Positions 5,628 through 15,057 are shown, numbered from the stretch's first letter. The stretch is 17,471 nucleotides of DNA from Bacteroidales bacterium UBA3754 (GCA_002371705.1 DFGI01000017.1:1-17471), one strand, 5' to 3'. Translations and numbers: made by a program. The notes: generated by a model not told the origin, from the sequence alone.

Positions 5628-6419
5628 ATGAAACATCTCTACATATTTATTTTAGGTATTATGACTTGTGTTGCATGCTCAAACGTCAGTTCTACTAAGA
5701 CGCAAGACGCATCCAATAATTCAACACAATTTTCTTCCGACTCAATACGAATTATTGACTCTCTCTATATAGGAAAAACCTATGAGGGCGACTCAGCTTG
5801 GATGCATACAAACTATACCTGCACATATCCAGTTACCGACAATCCAGATTGGCAAAAAGCGAAACAAAATATTTTGTGCTGGATTTGCGACATATTTAAT
5901 GATTCAAAACACGCTAACTGGAATAACATTGAGCAAGTCGCCGCACATTACGGCGATAGCATACGTAACAGAGTTAAGGAAGACATGGCTCTTGAGTCAG
6001 GATATCTGCCCAGCGACCAATTTGAACAAAGCATCGATATTGCGCCAGTATTCGAAAACGACACGATAATTACCTATGGAAAAGGAATTTACACGTTTTT
6101 GGGAGGAGCCCACGGTGGATATTATTATGTAGGAACATCATTCAACAAAAACACAGGACATCAATATAATTTTGATTTACTTTCAAAATACGATAAAGAA
6201 ACTTTAAATAAGATGATTATCAAGGGATTGGGTGAATATTTCAGTTGCACCCAAGAGGCATTGGCGGATATGATTGACGTTGAAGACATATATAACATTC
6301 CTCTGCCATCGACTCCACCATATATAACAGAAAACGGAATCGCCATCACCTATCAACAATACGAAATTGCTTGCTATGCGGCGGGAATGCCATCGTTTGT
6401 CATACCGTTGGGCGAGTGA
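5628..6419 (+). CDS. DUF3298/RsiV-like lipoprotein
   Basis: A 263-residue lipoprotein with a signal peptide ending TCVAC (lipid Cys at residue 17). The C-terminal half matches the DUF3298 fold seen in the anti-sigma factor RsiV and in many exported proteins: a GGAHGGYY turn, a YNFDLLSKYD segment, a helical stretch, and the closing AITYQQYEIACYAAGMPSFVIP motif that is characteristic of the domain. The N-terminal half would be the paired DUF4163-like part. In RsiV this fold binds lysozyme, but here there is no membrane anchor or sigma-binding tail, so that role should not be transferred. The upstream in-frame ATG at 5532 is rejected because its extra 32 residues spoil the signal peptide and lie across the promoter. 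It is a single gene, divergent from the lipoprotein at 4990. Confidence 0.82.
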   Translation: MKHLYIFILGIMTCVACSNVSSTKTQDASNNSTQFSSDSIRIIDSLYIGKTYEGDSAWMHTNYTCTYPVTDNPDWQKAKQNILCWICDIFNDSKHANWNNIEQVAAHYGDSIRNRVKEDMALESGYLPSDQFEQSIDIAPVFENDTIITYGKGIYTFLGGAHGGYYYVGTSFNKNTGHQYNFDLLSKYDKETLNKMIIKGLGEYFSCTQEALADMIDVEDIYNIPLPSTPPYITENGIAITYQQYEIACYAAGMPSFVIPLGE

Positions 6420-6475
6420 TGTTTCTTTACAATAAAAAACTATTCTCTCGTTTTACTTCTGAATTGATAATTCAT

Positions 6476-6483
6476 TACCTTTA
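6476..6483 (+). promoter_or_regulatory. Weak -7 box for leuCD
   Basis: TACCTTTA differs from TAnnTTTG only in the last base and lies 25 bases before the leuC ATG. No leader peptide or T-box-like structure is visible in the 89-base gap. Confidence 0.35.
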
Positions 6484-6508
6484 CGCCGCAATTTTATAGG
6501 ATATAACA

Positions 6509-7903
6509 ATGGGAAAAACTTTATTTGAAAAGATTTGGGATGCGCACGTGGTGCAAGTCGTGCCAGACGGACCTACACAGTTGTACATCGACCGTCTGTA
6601 TGCCCACGAGGTGACTTCGCCTCAGGCATTCGACACGCTTCGTGACAAAGGAATCAAAGTGTTCCGTCCCGAACAGGTGGTTGCCATGCCCGACCACAAT
6701 ACTCCTTCCGACCAACAGGAAGTAATCAACGACCCGATTGGTCGCAAACAAGTTGAAACCTTGGCGAAAAACTGTGCCGAATTTGGTATCAAGCATTTTG
6801 CAATGGGAACTAAAGACAATGGAATCATTCACGTTGTCGGTCCTGAAAAAGCATTGTCGTTGCCGGGAATGACTATCGTCTGCGGCGATTCGCACACTTC
6901 TACTCACGGTGCCGTTGGCGCTCTTGCAATGGGTATCGGAACAAGCGAGGTTGCCGAAGTACTTGCTAGTCAATGTATTTTGCAAGGGAAGCCTAAATCA
7001 ATGAGAATCAACATTGAAGGTGAATTACAAAAAGGCGTGACGGCAAAAGATATTGCGTTGTACATTATGGCTCAAATGACAACTTCGGGTGCAACTGGCT
7101 ACGTGGTTGAATATGCGGGTTCAACTATCCGCAACTTGTCTATGGAAGGTCGTCTTACGTTGTCGAACCTTTCAATTGAAATGGGCTCGCGTGCTGGTAT
7201 CATCGCTCCTGATGAAACTACGTTTGAATACCTGAAAGGTCGTGAATATGCTCCGAAAGGTGCCGATTGGGACAAGGCTGTGGCATATTGGAAAACGTTG
7301 AAAACCGACGATGACGCTGTGTTCGACAAAGAAGTTACGTACAAGGCCGAAGATATTAAACCTCGCATTACCTACGGAACAAATCCGGGTGCTGGTATCG
7401 CAATTGACGAGACTGTTCCTACGTTGGACGGCTTGAGCGACGCCGAGAAAGTGCAGTTGACCGCTCAACTTGACTATATGCAGTTCAAACCAGGACAAAA
7501 GTTGGAAGACACGCCAGTGGATTACTGCTTCTTGGGGGCTTGTACCAACGGTCGTATTGAAGACTTCCGTGCTTTCGCATCAATTGTGAAAGGAAAGAAA
7601 AAATCTCCAAACGTAGTGGCTTGGCTCGTTCCGGGTTCTTGGTTAGTTCGCAAACAAATCATTGACGAAGGAATTGATAAAATTTTGGAAGAAGCTGGTT
7701 TTGAGCTTCGTCTGCCATCATGTTCATCTTGTTTGGCAATGAACCCCGACAAAGTTCCAGCTGGAAAATTGTCAATTTCAACGTCGAACCGAAATTTTGT
7801 GGGACGACAAGGACCGGGCGCACGCACGGTATTGGCTTCTCCGCTCGTTGTTGCCGCAAGTGCAATCACAGGCGTAATTACTGACCCTCGTAAATTTATG
7901 TAA
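6509..7903 (+). CDS. leuC: 3-isopropylmalate dehydratase, large subunit
   Basis: LeuC pairs with LeuD to isomerise 2-isopropylmalate to 3-isopropylmalate in leucine synthesis, using an aconitase-type 4Fe-4S cluster. The three cluster ligands are present as Cys345 (in CTNGR) and Cys405/Cys408 (in CSSC). The aconitase-family segment GDSHTSTHGAVGALAMGIG is intact, and the 464-residue length is standard for the bacterial LeuC form. The protein is cytoplasmic. leuD begins two bases after the stop, so the subunits are made from one message. leuA and leuB, the other genes of the pathway, are not in the window. No truncation or missing residue is seen. Confidence 0.97.
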   Translation: MGKTLFEKIWDAHVVQVVPDGPTQLYIDRLYAHEVTSPQAFDTLRDKGIKVFRPEQVVAMPDHNTPSDQQEVINDPIGRKQVETLAKNCAEFGIKHFAMGTKDNGIIHVVGPEKALSLPGMTIVCGDSHTSTHGAVGALAMGIGTSEVAEVLASQCILQGKPKSMRINIEGELQKGVTAKDIALYIMAQMTTSGATGYVVEYAGSTIRNLSMEGRLTLSNLSIEMGSRAGIIAPDETTFEYLKGREYAPKGADWDKAVAYWKTLKTDDDAVFDKEVTYKAEDIKPRITYGTNPGAGIAIDETVPTLDGLSDAEKVQLTAQLDYMQFKPGQKLEDTPVDYCFLGACTNGRIEDFRAFASIVKGKKKSPNVVAWLVPGSWLVRKQIIDEGIDKILEEAGFELRLPSCSSCLAMNPDKVPAGKLSISTSNRNFVGRQGPGARTVLASPLVVAASAITGVITDPRKFM

Positions 7904-7905
7904 CT

Positions 7906-8532
7906 ATGGCAAAACAGAAATTCAATATTATCAAATCAACGTGTATTCCTGTTGCTATCGACAACTGTAATACCGACTTAATTATTCCTGCCCGTTACTT
8001 GGCAAGCACCACGCGTGACCCGAAATTCTTCGGCGACGCGTTTATGCACGACTTGCGTTTCGATGCCGACGGCAAACCTATCGCTGATTTTGTTATGAAC
8101 AAACCTGAATTTTCGGAAGCGCCACGCGAAGGCGTTCACGAAATTATCGTGGGTGGACAAAACTGGGGATCCGGCTCAAGCCGTGAACACGCTGCATGGG
8201 CAATCGCAGGCTATGGCGTTCGTGTTGTGATTTCGTCAAGTTTTGCCGATATTCACAGAAATAATTTGCTGAACTGCTTCGTGTTGCCAGTGATTGTTAC
8301 GCCAGCGTTCCAACAGGAATTGTTCGACACAATCGCTAAAAATCCACAAGCTATTGTAACAGTTGATGTTCCAAACCAAACAGTTACGAACGAAACGACT
8401 GGTCACAGCGAGAAATTCGAAATCAACGGTTACAAGAAACATTGTCTTGTAAATGCCCTCGACGACATTGATTATTTGTTGAGCGTGCAGGACAAAACTA
8501 TAGCATACGAACAGGCGAGAGCGGTTAAATAG
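7906..8532 (+). CDS. leuD: 3-isopropylmalate dehydratase, small subunit
   Basis: LeuD supplies the swivelling domain that closes over the substrate bound at the LeuC cluster. The family motif GSGSSREHAAWAI begins at about residue 88, and the N-terminal DLIIPARYL segment is also typical. At 208 residues it is of normal length (about 200). It follows leuC with a two-base gap and is followed by a strong terminator, so leuCD form a closed two-gene unit. Confidence 0.96.
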   Translation: MAKQKFNIIKSTCIPVAIDNCNTDLIIPARYLASTTRDPKFFGDAFMHDLRFDADGKPIADFVMNKPEFSEAPREGVHEIIVGGQNWGSGSSREHAAWAIAGYGVRVVISSSFADIHRNNLLNCFVLPVIVTPAFQQELFDTIAKNPQAIVTVDVPNQTVTNETTGHSEKFEINGYKKHCLVNALDDIDYLLSVQDKTIAYEQARAVK

Positions 8533-8557
8533 AATCTCGATTGTTCAATATAAGCCA

Positions 8558-8589
8558 AGGAGAATGCAACGATGCGTTCTCCTTTTTTT
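8558..8589 (+). terminator. Rho-independent terminator after leuD
   Basis: AGGAGAATGCA (8558-8568) pairs over eleven positions, including one T-G wobble, with TGCGTTCTCCT (8573-8583) around an ACGA loop. Seven T follow at 8583-8589. Confidence 0.9.
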
Positions 8590-8669
8590 GTAACCCGTTC
8601 GGACTCAACTGCAAAAGCGGTAAATGATAATTTTTTCGTGTTAGTGGCGATATTTTACTTAAAAAGTCG

Positions 8670-8677
8670 TTTCTTTG
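8670..8677 (+). promoter_or_regulatory. Possible -7 box for glutamine synthetase
   Basis: TTTCTTTG is one base from TAnnTTTG and lies 21 bases before the ATG at 8699. Confidence 0.35.
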
Positions 8678-8698
8678 CCAATGTAAAGATAATTTTCT

Positions 8699-9718
8699 AT
8701 GAAAACGAAGCTCGATTACATTTGGTTGGATGGCAGTAAGCCCACACAAGTACTAAGAAGTAAAGTCCGTGTAGCTGACAATTTCAGCGGGAAACTCGAA
8801 GATTGCCCACAGTGGTCATTCGATGGAAGCTCGTGCCAGCAGGCGGAAGGCGACACAACCGAATGTATTTTGAAACCAGTTTTCATTTGTAAGAATCCGT
8901 TGCAAATCAATGGTTATATTGTAATGAATGAGGTTCTCCGTTCTGATGGAACTCCTCATTCAACCAATGCCCGCGCCACAATTGATGACAATGGCGATGA
9001 TTTTTGGTTTGGCTACGAACAGGAATATTTTTTGATAGACTGCAAAACGAACTTGCCGCTTGGTTTCCCAGCCGACGGCACGCAACCGCGTCCGCAAGGA
9101 CCATATTATTGTGGAGTGGGGGCGAGAATTGCTTTTGGCCGCGAAATCGTTGAAGAACACCTTGATGCTTGTTTGGAGGCAGGTTTGAACATAGAGGGAA
9201 CAAACGCCGAAGTGGCTTGCGGTCAGTGGGAATATCAAATTTTTGCGAAAGGTGCGAAACGTGCCGCCGACGAAATTTGGGTTGCCCGCTATATTATGGA
9301 TTTGATTTGCGAAAAATACAACGTGTATGTTGAACTTCACCCAAAACCGCTGGGCAAGGATGCCGATTGGAACGGTTCGGGAATGCACGCAAATTTCTCG
9401 AACAGCGTGATGCGCACCCGTGGTGATAAGAAAATTTTTGATGACATCTGCGAGGAGTTTAGCAAGCATGTGAAAGAACATATGGATGTGTATGGCGCAT
9501 ACAACGACCAACGGCTGACAGGAAAACACGAAACTGCTTCGATTCATGATTTTACGTGGGGTGTCGGTACTCGTGGAACTTCGCTCAGAATACCTGTGAA
9601 TACTGTTACGGCTGGTTGGAAGGGAAGAATAGAAGACCGTCGTCCGGCATCGAACGGCGACCCATATAAAATTGGCGCACGAATCGTAAAGACCGTTAAG
9701 GCATCGGGACATTATTAA
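8699..9718 (+). CDS. glnA: Glutamine synthetase, type II (GSII, eukaryote-like)
   Basis: It condenses glutamate and ammonia with ATP to glutamine. The 339-residue length and motifs are those of GSII, the short form known from eukaryotes and some bacteria, not the roughly 470-residue GSI or 700-residue GSIII. Visible motifs are WSFDGSS near residue 40, the metal-binding GYEQEY (Glu107 and Glu109), GTNAEVACGQWEYQ, NGSGMH (225-230), LTGKHETASI, and RIEDRRPASNGDPY with Glu312 and Arg314/Arg315 of the active site. GSII lacks the adenylylation loop of GSI, so control by GlnE is not expected. Bacteroides species better known to me rely on GSIII, so the GSII type is worth noting. The gene is separate from leuCD by a terminator, and the next gene starts 24 bases downstream. 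The symbol is by function; other names are used for GSII. Confidence 0.95.
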   Translation: MKTKLDYIWLDGSKPTQVLRSKVRVADNFSGKLEDCPQWSFDGSSCQQAEGDTTECILKPVFICKNPLQINGYIVMNEVLRSDGTPHSTNARATIDDNGDDFWFGYEQEYFLIDCKTNLPLGFPADGTQPRPQGPYYCGVGARIAFGREIVEEHLDACLEAGLNIEGTNAEVACGQWEYQIFAKGAKRAADEIWVARYIMDLICEKYNVYVELHPKPLGKDADWNGSGMHANFSNSVMRTRGDKKIFDDICEEFSKHVKEHMDVYGAYNDQRLTGKHETASIHDFTWGVGTRGTSLRIPVNTVTAGWKGRIEDRRPASNGDPYKIGARIVKTVKASGHY

Positions 9719-9721
9719 TAG

Positions 9722-9729
9722 TATGTTTC
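9722..9729 (+). promoter_or_regulatory. Possible -7 box before the exported peptidase gene
   Basis: TATGTTTC is one base from TAnnTTTG and 13 bases before the ATG at 9743, just after the glutamine synthetase stop. Read-through from the upstream gene is equally possible. Confidence 0.35.
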
Positions 9730-9742
9730 AAAACAGCTGACA

Positions 9743-12643
9743 ATGTTGAGTATCAAACATATAGTATGCTGTTTTGTTTGTATTGTCTTTACAACATTCT
9801 GTTACGGACAATACTATGAAAATGGCTCCGAGCCAACTCGGACGCTGTGGCGGCAAATAAAAACGGACAATTTTCAGGTAATTTATCCCAAAGGTTTTGA
9901 TTCTGTAGCAAACGAATTTGCCAAGAAATTGGAGTTCGTGTATAAATCGTGCAGCAATAGTTTGCGGCACGAGCCGAAGAAAATATCGGTAATTCTCCAT
10001 AATCAGTCGAATATAAGCAATGCATCGGTGGCGTTGTGTCCGAGCCAAATGGACGTGTATCCCATTCCCTCGCAGGATTCTCATTCGCAGGAATGGTACG
10101 AGGAACTTGCCATCCACGAATTTCGGCACGTGGTGCAGATGAATGCCCTCGACCAGGGTTTCACTAAGGTTTTGTATTATATTTTGGGCGAACAAGCTGT
10201 TGGAGCTGTCACTGGTTTGTATATTCCCAAGTGGCTTCTCGAGGGCGATGCGGTTTGTACAGAAACGGCGCTCAGTACGAGTGGTCGTGGACGACAGGCA
10301 AATTTTTCGCAGGGACTCCGTGCGCAAACCTACCGCAAGGGCATTTATTCGTATAGCAAAGCGTATTTTGGTTCATATAAGGATTATGTGCCAAATTATT
10401 ACGAAATGGGGTATTTCTTGCTTGCAAACACACGCCAGAATTATGGACAATTTATGGAAGCCAGCATTCTTGAACGGGCTGGAAAATTTCCGCTCAGTAT
10501 TCGTCCTGTAAATCAAGCAATTATCCAAAAAACAAATCTAACTCGGCGGGAATTGTATAAAAATATGTTTGAACTCCAAGCAAACGAATGGAAACTCAAA
10601 CACGACCGGGAGGTACAAACTCCATACGACACCATTGCGCATAGTGGAACGGTTTACACGAACTACATCAATGGTTTTCAGTTGAATGACTCGGTGTATT
10701 TTGCCGAACGGAGCGCGTTGAACCGAATTCCACAGATTGTGAGAATTGAAAACGGAAAGGAAAAAGTAATAGCAAACGTGTCGTTCAAACCCAATGAGGA
10801 CGCGATTAAGACGAATGGAAAAACAATTGTGTGGCAAGAAACAAATTACAATATCCGTTGGGCGCAAAGACAAACGTCACGCATTTATGTATATGATATT
10901 GAGCGGCATAGAAGAAAAACTATTCGTACCCGCAGCCACGTGTTCTCGCCAGCAATTTCGCCCTCCGACGAACGGATTGCAGTAGCGAAGGTTGACGAGG
11001 ATGGACGCTATTATCTCGCGATTTATGATAAGGCAACAAAGAAACTGATCAAACAAGCTCTTTCGCCCGACCACGATGCGGTTTTGCAACCGTCGTGGAA
11101 CAAAAACGGTTCGAAAATCGTGATGGTTGGATTGAACAGCAAAGGCAAGCGGATTCTTGAATACAATGTCGCCGACGGCACGTTTTCCGAAATTATGCCA
11201 TACACTACCGAAGACATAACCTCGCCGCTATATTGGAATGAATACATTATATATACATCCTCGTATTCTGGCGTTGATAATATTTTTGCAATTCATCAAT
11301 CAACAAAGCAGATTTCGCGAATTACTGTTGGCGACTTTGGGTGTAGATTCCCGTCGGTGACCGACAGCACGTTAGTGTATTCAAACTATACTGCCGATGG
11401 CTATCAGCTGGCAAAAATCAAATTGAATCCCGCCCGTTGGCACGATTTAAAAGTGGTGAAAAAGGAAAACTACAATCTTGCCCAAATGATGACTAACCAA
11501 GAGGGGGGAGCCGTTGATTTTTCCAATATGCCCGACACTACGTATCAGTCGAAATATTACTCAAAAATTCTACACGCGGTCAATATTCACAGCTGGATGC
11601 CGCTGTATATGAATTACCATGATGAAAGTGTGGAGGAATTTGGAAATGGCATACAGGTGATGTCGCAAAACCATTTGGGTACAGTGAGCTCAAAAGCTGG
11701 ATACAAGTGGGATAACACAATTGGTACCCATAATTTCTTTACCAATGTTTCCTATTCTGGGTTGTTCCCTGTATTCGATTTTGAATTCGATTATGGAACA
11801 TTGAACTCAACCGATACGATTGAAATTCGGAAAAATACATTCGAAGTTGCTGATTTGCAATATCGTATGAAGGCAGTCAGCGGTCGGGTGTATTTCCCGT
11901 TTAATTTTTCGTCGAAGTCGTATAAACGCTCGTTGATTTATCTTTTGCAGTATCAAAAATCGTGGTACGACCGAATTTCTTGTCCCGAACATTTGAAAAA
12001 TAACTATAAGGAATATTTTTCGGTAAACCTTTTTACGCAACAATTGGTTATCGCCAACATTCGGATGAAGGCAAAACAGGAGATTTATCCTCGTTGGGGG
12101 CAGAAATTAAATATCGGCATAAATAATTCGTCAGAACCGATTACGTTGACGAATACGGGATTTGTGATGAACTCCTTCGTCGAGCTCTCACTGTATCTGC
12201 CTGGATTTCAGTTAGGACACGGAATACAGATTTATACTGGTTTTGAGCTAAACGATGTATATGATGAATATAAAAAGCAAAATGGATTTAGCGTTCTTCC
12301 ACGTCATGTGAAGTCTCCTCGTGGATTTATCGACACGTTGGCGTTTCCGTCATTGGAATATTTGTGCTCGTTTAAGTTAAACTATGCATTCCCGATGTTT
12401 TATCCCGACTGGGAGTGGGGCGATTTTCTGTATTTGCAGAGAGTCCGTGCAAATTTGTTCCTCGATAACGCCTATGCCGACGGACATAAAGTGTACACTT
12501 CATACGGAGCCGAAATTCTTGCAGATTTCCATTTGTGCAATTTTATAATTCCATTCAGCGCGGGTATTCGTGCTTCGTGGTTGCGAAATAATTCAATTTT
12601 GATTAACGAACTTATTGTTACAACCAACATTGACGACTTGTAA
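9743..12643 (+). CDS. Large exported protein: zinc-peptidase-like domain plus beta-propeller
   Basis: A 966-residue exported protein. A signal peptide (hydrophobic residues 7-20, likely cut near CYGQ) leads into a metallopeptidase-like domain with HEFRH at 125-129 and a downstream WLLEGDA whose Glu167 would be the third zinc ligand, as in gluzincin 'peptidase MA-like' proteins. The GRGR segment after it is also typical of the Bacteroidota homologues I recall. Residues about 300-560 contain TolB/PD40-type propeller blades (for example FSPAISPSDERIAV and PSWNKNGSKIVMV). The last 350 residues are rich in aromatic beta strands and may form a barrel-like or outer-membrane-associated domain, but they do not end in the usual C-terminal Phe. 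The substrate is unknown. It lies just upstream of tamL on the same strand, which suggests an envelope role. The peptidase call rests on the motif only. Confidence 0.78.
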   Translation: MLSIKHIVCCFVCIVFTTFCYGQYYENGSEPTRTLWRQIKTDNFQVIYPKGFDSVANEFAKKLEFVYKSCSNSLRHEPKKISVILHNQSNISNASVALCPSQMDVYPIPSQDSHSQEWYEELAIHEFRHVVQMNALDQGFTKVLYYILGEQAVGAVTGLYIPKWLLEGDAVCTETALSTSGRGRQANFSQGLRAQTYRKGIYSYSKAYFGSYKDYVPNYYEMGYFLLANTRQNYGQFMEASILERAGKFPLSIRPVNQAIIQKTNLTRRELYKNMFELQANEWKLKHDREVQTPYDTIAHSGTVYTNYINGFQLNDSVYFAERSALNRIPQIVRIENGKEKVIANVSFKPNEDAIKTNGKTIVWQETNYNIRWAQRQTSRIYVYDIERHRRKTIRTRSHVFSPAISPSDERIAVAKVDEDGRYYLAIYDKATKKLIKQALSPDHDAVLQPSWNKNGSKIVMVGLNSKGKRILEYNVADGTFSEIMPYTTEDITSPLYWNEYIIYTSSYSGVDNIFAIHQSTKQISRITVGDFGCRFPSVTDSTLVYSNYTADGYQLAKIKLNPARWHDLKVVKKENYNLAQMMTNQEGGAVDFSNMPDTTYQSKYYSKILHAVNIHSWMPLYMNYHDESVEEFGNGIQVMSQNHLGTVSSKAGYKWDNTIGTHNFFTNVSYSGLFPVFDFEFDYGTLNSTDTIEIRKNTFEVADLQYRMKAVSGRVYFPFNFSSKSYKRSLIYLLQYQKSWYDRISCPEHLKNNYKEYFSVNLFTQQLVIANIRMKAKQEIYPRWGQKLNIGINNSSEPITLTNTGFVMNSFVELSLYLPGFQLGHGIQIYTGFELNDVYDEYKKQNGFSVLPRHVKSPRGFIDTLAFPSLEYLCSFKLNYAFPMFYPDWEWGDFLYLQRVRANLFLDNAYADGHKVYTSYGAEILADFHLCNFIIPFSAGIRASWLRNNSILINELIVTTNIDDL

Positions 12644-12720
12644 CAATAGTTGTGCTGATTTCATTATGGATTTTTATACATAATCACAAAAACAATTTTT
12701 CCGACAATCCATAAAATTCA

Positions 12721-12728
12721 TACATTTG
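12721..12728 (+). promoter_or_regulatory. -7 box of the tamL gene
   Basis: TACATTTG is a perfect TAnnTTTG match, 16 bases before the ATG at 12745. It shows that tamL can be transcribed separately from the peptidase gene. No clear TTTG -33 box is present. Confidence 0.7.
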
Positions 12729-12744
12729 TCAAAACAGAACAATA

Positions 12745-15051
12745 ATGCCCAAAATACTGACGCGAACGATATTTTTTAAGGTGCTTTACGGACTTATCAT
12801 CCTTGTGCTTTGCTGTCAGTGTGCTGTAACGCGACATTGGGAAGACCATCAGCAAAAATTGCTTATTAAACATAAAATTGCAAGCGACGAAAAAAAAGTT
12901 GACACCGATGAAATGCTCAACTATGTAAAACCTAAGCCAAACCGTGCTTTTATGGGGTTTCACACACGATTGTATTTTTATTATACCTTTGAAAATGCGA
13001 CAGGAAAATTCGGTACATGGATGCGCGACATAGTGGGCGAACCGCCTGTGATTCTTGATGAAGGCCAAATTGCTAAAAACGAGGAACAAATTCGGTTGTA
13101 TCTCAATGAGTTGGGGTATTATAATGCAAGCGTTTCATCGTCAATTTCTTATAGAGGTTGGAAAGAAAAAAAAGCCGTAGCGCGTTATAAACTTACGTGT
13201 GGCGAACAATATACCCTTAGCAACGTGAGCTACCAGATTTCCGATTCTACAATAGCAGCTATAGTGGCAAGAACGCAGGGCTCATCGAAGTTGAAAAAAG
13301 GGAAACCGTTTGCCATAGGACTTTTGCAGGATGAACAGGCTCGAATCGTGCGGATTTGCAACAATGTGGGCTATTATGCCATCACTAAAAACAACATCTT
13401 CTTTGCCGCCGACACCACACACGGTCCCGACAGCGTTTCGCTCATTATCAGTGTAAAGGAAACTTCGCCAACGTCATTAAAAAAACATAGAATTCATAGC
13501 ACCGAAATCAACCAAAACTATACGGGAAAGTCAAATCGTCCCCGCCGTCCGAACGCCGAAGAACCTAAGCCTGAAGATACAAAGGCAACGAATGCCACAC
13601 ATGTAAAGGATGAAACCATCCAGCAGGCGAATTTCATTGAGGAAGGCAGGCAGTATAGCTTGTTTCGTGTGGAACGGACACAACGGATTCTTACCAGTTA
13701 TCCGTTGTTTAAGTTGGTGAACATAGAATTCAAACAGTCTGAATTCCAGTCAAGTGCTGATACTATCGACCTCGATTGCCAAATAAACATCACGCCCGAA
13801 AAACGTCAATCCATCAGCGTTGATGTCGAGGGAACCAACACCAGTGGCGATTGGGGGGCGGCGCTTAATACGTCGTACAAAAATAGAAATGTGTTCCACG
13901 GTGCGGAATTTCTCAATTTAAAGTTAAAACTGGCGGGGGAATATAATAATGTATTGAAGGAGGAAGATGAGGATATTCGGCTCTTCAACTCGTTGGAGTA
14001 TGGCATTGCCGTTGATCTGACCACACCAAAGTTTCTCACACCAATCAATCTTCGAAGCGATAACAAACGATTCAGGGCAAAAACCAATTGCCATCTTGAG
14101 TACAATTTTCTGCAAACGCCCGACTACACTCGTCCAACTACTGAGATAAATTTTGGTTATACGTGGTATGGACGGCGTTTTCTAACTTACAACCTTAATC
14201 CAATTGACATCAGCTACATACGTTATTATAATATTTCTGACCGTTTCAATAATTTCATCAACAGCAAGAACTACTATAAATATAGTTACGAGGATTATTT
14301 GCTTTATTGTAATAATTTTTCAATTGTTTATTACAATAAACGGCCATCTGAATCTCGTGACTATCAATATTTTAGATTTTATGCGGAAACGAGTGGAAAC
14401 TTAATGTTCCTTTATTGCAAAGCAACCGACAAAGAAACCAATACAGCTGGCAATTATGAAACATTTAATCTGCCGTTTGCGCAGTATATAAAAGGAGAAG
14501 CCGATTTTCGCTATTATGATGTGATTTCACCGAAACTTACGTTTGTGTATCGTTTGTTCGGAGGCGTTTCAGTGCCATATCTCAACTCCAACGGTCTTCC
14601 GAGTGTGAAAAAATATTATGCAGGCGGAGCAAATAGTATGCGTGCGTGGGAAAGCCGTTCTCTTGGTTTAGGCTCGTATCTCGACACTACAAATTCGTTC
14701 AAATACTATTTAGGTGACATAAAATTGGAAATGAACTTAGAAAGTCGTTTCCATTTGTTCTGGCTCATCGATGGCGCAGCGTTTATTGATGTGGGAAATA
14801 TTTGGTCGTTTCGAAACGATGACCTTTCTGGATCGCAATTCCATTTTTCGGATTTCTATAAAGATTTGGCCGTTGGCACCGGCTTCGGACTTCGGTTCGA
14901 TTTCTCGTTTCTCATTGTCCGTTGCGACCTCGGCGTTAAATTCCGCGATGCACACACCATTTCTAATACTAATTCACACATAATCTGGGGCAACCGAAGC
15001 CTTACGTCCGATGACTTCAACCTGAATATTGGCATAGGCTACCCGTTCTAA
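12745..15051 (+). CDS. tamL: TamL-like Omp85 outer-membrane assembly lipoprotein
   Basis: A 768-residue Omp85/BamA-TamA superfamily protein of the lipidated Bacteroidota form called TamL, which inserts or exports proteins at the outer membrane with TamB. The signal sequence ends near CCQC, and Cys26, followed by AVTRHW, is the likely lipidated residue; TamL proteins usually begin with a Cys-x-VTK-like start. POTRA-type repeats cover about residues 30-360. The 16-strand barrel occupies about 400-768 and ends in Tyr-Pro-Phe, the usual C-terminal aromatic signal. The L6-loop signature RAWESRSLGLGSY at 633-645 is close to the common RAWxxRxLGPGSY. A hydrophilic insert of about 50 residues, rich in Pro, Lys, Asn and Glu, interrupts the POTRA region near 247-296. 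No tamB is in the window. The next gene starts 6 bases later. Confidence 0.88.
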   Translation: MPKILTRTIFFKVLYGLIILVLCCQCAVTRHWEDHQQKLLIKHKIASDEKKVDTDEMLNYVKPKPNRAFMGFHTRLYFYYTFENATGKFGTWMRDIVGEPPVILDEGQIAKNEEQIRLYLNELGYYNASVSSSISYRGWKEKKAVARYKLTCGEQYTLSNVSYQISDSTIAAIVARTQGSSKLKKGKPFAIGLLQDEQARIVRICNNVGYYAITKNNIFFAADTTHGPDSVSLIISVKETSPTSLKKHRIHSTEINQNYTGKSNRPRRPNAEEPKPEDTKATNATHVKDETIQQANFIEEGRQYSLFRVERTQRILTSYPLFKLVNIEFKQSEFQSSADTIDLDCQINITPEKRQSISVDVEGTNTSGDWGAALNTSYKNRNVFHGAEFLNLKLKLAGEYNNVLKEEDEDIRLFNSLEYGIAVDLTTPKFLTPINLRSDNKRFRAKTNCHLEYNFLQTPDYTRPTTEINFGYTWYGRRFLTYNLNPIDISYIRYYNISDRFNNFINSKNYYKYSYEDYLLYCNNFSIVYYNKRPSESRDYQYFRFYAETSGNLMFLYCKATDKETNTAGNYETFNLPFAQYIKGEADFRYYDVISPKLTFVYRLFGGVSVPYLNSNGLPSVKKYYAGGANSMRAWESRSLGLGSYLDTTNSFKYYLGDIKLEMNLESRFHLFWLIDGAAFIDVGNIWSFRNDDLSGSQFHFSDFYKDLAVGTGFGLRFDFSFLIVRCDLGVKFRDAHTISNTNSHIIWGNRSLTSDDFNLNIGIGYPF

Positions 15052-15057
15052 CTAAAT

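Noticed and set aside
6420..6508. Leucine-responsive leader or T-box before leuC
   Set aside because: No leucine-rich small reading frame, T-box motif or alternative hairpins in the 89 bases.
12663..12684. ATTATG...CATAAT hairpin as terminator of the peptidase gene
   Set aside because: Only six weak pairs, a ten-base loop and no following T run.
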